NCBI GenBank assembly: GCA_023301785.1
Contig: JALZUF010000127.1
Span: 1 to 10,006, forward strand
Direction of reading: 5' to 3'
DNA length: 10,006 nucleotides
From: Alphaproteobacteria bacterium
Lineage (GTDB): Bacteria; Pseudomonadota; Alphaproteobacteria; Micavibrionales; Micavibrionaceae
Part shown: one piece after another, positions 7,644 through 10,006 of the stretch
Position numbering within the stretch: position 1 is the stretch's first letter
Layout of the letters: every line of letters starts with the position of its first letter
Notes under the pieces: model-generated
The model's database searches: none
Told to the model about the DNA's origin: nothing
What the model saw: only the letters and a program-made list of their open reading frames with translations
Made by a program: the position numbers and the translations under genes

Positions 7644-7664
7644 TATCGCCAAAATAGCGATATT
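7642..7664. repeat. 8-bp perfect inverted repeat between lptG and mlaA
   Basis: AATATCGC (7642-7649) and GCGATATT (7657-7664) are exact reverse complements around a 7-base centre. The repeat starts 27 bases past the lptG stop and overlaps the candidate mlaA -35 element. As RNA it could form a hairpin at the end of the lptFG transcript, but neither side has the T-run of an intrinsic terminator. As DNA it could be an operator. The sequence shows only the symmetry. Confidence 0.5.
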
Positions 7665-7690
7665 GCTTTGAAAATCAACAAATATTTTGC

Positions 7691-8791
7691 TTACCCATCT
7701 TCCAACACCATCATCGCCCCAACCCCAAGTAAAAGGCTAATCACAGCGGGAAACCACGCCACAATATAGATCGGCATTTGCGCCGATGCACCCAAAGCTT
7801 CTAAAAAGCTAGACATAAAGAATATGACAAATCCTATGATAATTCCTGAAAACACAAGAAAGCTAGTTCCACGAACCCTTTGCGGCTTTAATGACACAGA
7901 TGCAGCGAGTAGTATTAACGCTATAAATAACAGAGGTTTTGCCATTAAACTTTGAAAATGTATCTTCAAAGGTGTCGAGTCAAAGCCCGTACGCTCCATA
8001 ATTTTTATGTAATCTGGCAACTGCCAAAACGAGATTGTTTCTGGCGATGCAAAGCTACTCTCAAGATCCTGTACACTCAGATTAGACGGCACACGAACAC
8101 GATCGGCCGAACGTGGTATTTCACCCGATTGATTCAAAACACCATATTTAAAATACCAATGATTATCTTTTAAATATGAAAAACCTGCATCAACACGCGA
8201 TGTAAAATTATTATTTTCATCGAAAAAGAAAACCGTCACATCTTGTAAAGTCCATGCAGGCATAGAAACTTTATCGGCGTGTAAAATTGCCTTACCGCGC
8301 TCTAAATCTTGCCTCAGCCATAGGCCCTGCTCTGATATCGATATAGAACTACTTTTCTTGTCTAAATACTTCGTCTCTAGATTTTCATATTTAGAAATAA
8401 GCACTGCCCCTAAAGGATTAATCAAACTGATCTGTAAAATTCCAATAAAGAAGGCAGTCAATATAATTGGTAGAATAAATTGCCATGCTGATAAACCAGC
8501 AGATCGAACAATAACCAATTCATGATGTTTCGTTAGCTGCCAAAACGTCCACATCGCACTAAAAAGGATTGCGAATGGAAATATCATTTGCCCAACCTCG
8601 GGCAACTTATAAAGCCCCATGACAAGCACAAGGGTAAAACTCAAATTTTCTGAACTTGCCGCTCTTCTTAGAAGCTCAACAACATCAAAAATATAAATAA
8701 TTGAAAGCAAGCTAAACAATAAAATTAGAAAGTTAATTCCGTATTGCTTGATAAAGTATAAACTTAAAGTTGTTGGCAAAAGAATTTTCAT
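7691..8791 (-). CDS. lptG: LptG, lipopolysaccharide export ABC transporter permease
   Basis: A 366-residue LptF/LptG-family (YjgP/YjgQ) permease of normal length. Three N-terminal membrane helices (about 17-38, 54-85 and 100-125) include the coupling region KHHELVIVRSAGLSAWQ between helices 2 and 3, the part that contacts the ATPase LptB in this family. A periplasmic beta domain (about 140-270; ISEQGLWLRQ, VTVFFFDENNNF, DNHWYFKYGVL) follows, then three more helices (about 286-303, 312-335 and 340-362). With LptF and LptB it extracts LPS from the inner membrane and passes it to LptC. LptG rather than LptF is chosen from its second place in the pair, the WLRQ and W.F..G jellyroll motifs and the PEVGQMIFPFA helix. 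The ATG is 7 bases past the lptF stop, with GGAGG (8804-8808) inside the lptF 3' end, indicating translational coupling. Confidence 0.9.
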   Translation of the reverse strand: MKILLPTTLSLYFIKQYGINFLILLFSLLSIIYIFDVVELLRRAASSENLSFTLVLVMGLYKLPEVGQMIFPFAILFSAMWTFWQLTKHHELVIVRSAGLSAWQFILPIILTAFFIGILQISLINPLGAVLISKYENLETKYLDKKSSSISISEQGLWLRQDLERGKAILHADKVSMPAWTLQDVTVFFFDENNNFTSRVDAGFSYLKDNHWYFKYGVLNQSGEIPRSADRVRVPSNLSVQDLESSFASPETISFWQLPDYIKIMERTGFDSTPLKIHFQSLMAKPLLFIALILLAASVSLKPQRVRGTSFLVFSGIIIGFVIFFMSSFLEALGASAQMPIYIVAWFPAVISLLLGVGAMMVLEDG

Positions 8792-8798
8792 TTTTGAA

Positions 8799-9935
8799 TT
8801 ATGCCTCCCTCATTTTTTTTTGTGAGACGGCTGCCTTTAAAAAACTACCGCTATTTGATAACAGTAAAAATGAAACAACGACTGGTGTAATAACTAAAAA
8901 ATAAAGTAAAAACACGCCCATAATGTTTTTGGTAGCAAAGCTAGAAAAACTCAAAAATAAGCTTTGTATTGCAATAGAAACAATCACTATCATTATAATT
9001 TTTGGTGCTTGCCCACTTCTGTTTTTAGGACCTAATAGTAACAGCGTTAACACAATACTGATATAGGTTAACGGCAATAAAGACCCTGCAATACGTCTAT
9101 TGGCTTCGACTAAAAACTCTTTTCTAAATTTCTTATCTTTTACACTTTGTGAGTTCGGGTTGAGGAGTTCAAAAAACGTACGTTCATCTGGCTCTTTCCA
9201 CTTTTTTGTAACGGATGAACTCTCTGGTAAATCAATTGAATAACGATCAAAATCCAAACGGTTTAACGCGCCTGTACGGTCATTAAAATCTTGACGCGAT
9301 CCATCAAATACTAAAACTTGTTGACCATCATTCGTGGCAACAATAATACCGCGTTTTGCAACGATTGTTACAGGGGCTGGGTTTTCTGGTCTGTTGTCAT
9401 AGATCAACAATCCTTCCAGCTCTCCTTTATCATTACGAGAATCAATATAAACCGTTAGTGATTTACCAATCTCATTAAACACCCCTTCTTGAAATAATAA
9501 AGTTGAATATTGCGCCTTCACAATTTGGCGCATCTCTTGCATCTTAGATAGTGATACAGGCGCAAGCCATGCGGTAATAAATAAAATCAATACCGAGATA
9601 AAGGCCGCCAAAATAAAAGCAGGCTTACTCACTTGCATTGTTGACATACCGGCAGATCGCGCAACAACAATTTCGTTATCTGAGATCATGCGATTATAAA
9701 CAACGATACCCGCTATCATGAGAGCAATGGGTAAAATCACTTCAAAAAATCGAGGGAGTGCCAAAAATGTTAAAACCCAAAAGGATCCGCTTGACGCCCC
9801 CGCCTCAACTATTAATTCCAAAAACTTAAGAGACTGAGTCAGCAAGATAATCGCCGCCAATGTCACGCCAATAAAGATGGTCGTAATTGCCAGATTTTTT
9901 ATGGTATATAAATTGAATATCTTAAAATTTATCAT
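8799..9935 (-). CDS. lptF: LptF, lipopolysaccharide export ABC transporter permease
   Basis: A 378-residue permease paired with lptG. Helices lie near 13-37 (ITTIFIGVTLAAIILLTQSLKFL), 51-82 (FWVLTFLALPRFFEVILPIALMIAGIVVYNRM) and 102-125. The segment DNEIVVARSAGMS between helices 2 and 3 is the conserved LptB-coupling stretch. A periplasmic beta domain follows (LLFQEGVFNEIGKSLTVYID, GLLIYDNR, IVAKRGIIVATNDGQQVLVFDGSRQ), then three C-terminal helices (about 284-304, 312-336 and 340-364). LptF and LptG form the transmembrane heterodimer that drives LPS export. The start is uncertain: the frame is open to a GTG at 9947 (MFSE before MINF, 382 aa). The ATG at 9935 is preferred because it gives the usual short N-terminus (INFKIFNLYTIK) and leaves room for a possible -10 element at 9948-9953; neither start has a good Shine-Dalgarno. 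Near the C-terminus the coding strand has nine A in a row (8813-8821). Confidence 0.9.
   Translation of the reverse strand: MINFKIFNLYTIKNLAITTIFIGVTLAAIILLTQSLKFLELIVEAGASSGSFWVLTFLALPRFFEVILPIALMIAGIVVYNRMISDNEIVVARSAGMSTMQVSKPAFILAAFISVLILFITAWLAPVSLSKMQEMRQIVKAQYSTLLFQEGVFNEIGKSLTVYIDSRNDKGELEGLLIYDNRPENPAPVTIVAKRGIIVATNDGQQVLVFDGSRQDFNDRTGALNRLDFDRYSIDLPESSSVTKKWKEPDERTFFELLNPNSQSVKDKKFRKEFLVEANRRIAGSLLPLTYISIVLTLLLLGPKNRSGQAPKIIMIVIVSIAIQSLFLSFSSFATKNIMGVFLLYFLVITPVVVSFLLLSNSGSFLKAAVSQKKMREA
8804..8808 (-). promoter_or_regulatory. Ribosome-binding site of lptG inside lptF
   Basis: GGAGG on the minus strand lies within the last codons of lptF (ATG AGG GAG GCA TAA) and 12 bases before the lptG ATG. 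The spacing is a little long, but the motif is the strongest in the window. Its location couples lptG translation to completion of lptF. Confidence 0.5.
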
Positions 9936-9947
9936 TTCACTGAACAC

Positions 9948-9953
9948 ACTATA
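9948..9953 (-). promoter_or_regulatory. Possible -10 element upstream of lptF
   Basis: TATAGT on the minus strand matches TATAAT at five of six bases and lies 12 bases before the lptF ATG at 9935, so the leader would be only about 5 bases. No convincing -35 is found at 15-18 bases. This is weak. The rest of 9954-10006 is AT-rich and shows no gene start; the true lptF promoter may lie beyond the window. Confidence 0.15.
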
Positions 9954-10006
9954 ATCAAGGCCATCTTTAAGCTAGTTTTTTCATACAAACCAACTATATT
10001 ATTGGT

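Noticed and set aside
7642..7664. Intrinsic terminator after lptG
   Set aside because: The hairpin could form, but neither strand has a T-run after the stem, so it is listed only as an inverted repeat.
8789..8821. Programmed frameshift at the A9 run fusing lptF to lptG
   Set aside because: The lptG reading frame has a TGA (8810-8812) directly after the run, so a slip into that frame stops at once, and lptG has its own GGAGG and ATG.

Overview
The window reads as chromosomal DNA of an AT-rich Gram-negative bacterium. I infer Alphaproteobacteria, but the sequence alone does not fix a genus. The support is a long-form DotA/TraY type of type IVB secretion protein, with a cytosolic N-terminal region ahead of the first membrane helix, together with outer-membrane maintenance genes (lptF, lptG, mlaA, mlaC). 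There are no RNA genes, CRISPR arrays, insertion sequences or recognisable attachment sites. Almost every base is coding, and no gap exceeds 140 bases.

Left half (1-6068, + strand): three consecutive genes for DotA/TraY-family polytopic inner-membrane proteins. The first is cut by the window edge and only its C-terminal 199 residues are present. The second (911 aa) overlaps it by an ATGA, and the third (907 aa) follows after 10 bases, so the three look like one transcript entering from the left. They share the membrane segments, a WxPxR...P..GLN core, a GNAFLD/NIHPLAQLS block and a C-terminal tail, but the periplasmic-type middle domains of the two complete copies differ strongly. In known type IVB systems (Legionella Dot/Icm, IncI Tra) DotA/TraY is normally a single inner-membrane channel component. 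A tandem set of three is the most notable thing here.

Right half (6079-9935, - strand): an envelope-lipid cluster read right to left. lptF and lptG encode the two permease subunits of the LptBFG lipopolysaccharide extractor and are 7 bases apart, with the lptG ribosome-binding site inside the lptF end. After 138 bases holding a candidate promoter and an 8-bp perfect inverted repeat come mlaA (outer-membrane lipoprotein) and mlaC (periplasmic lipid carrier), two parts of the retrograde phospholipid pathway that keeps the outer membrane asymmetric. The MlaFEDB transporter and the other Lpt parts are not in the window.

The two halves converge, with only 10 bases between the stop codons of the third DotA/TraY gene and mlaC and no convincing terminator there. 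I see no evidence of a wholly unknown system. The best candidate for follow-up is the triplicated DotA/TraY operon, which suggests a hetero-oligomeric type IVB inner-membrane channel.
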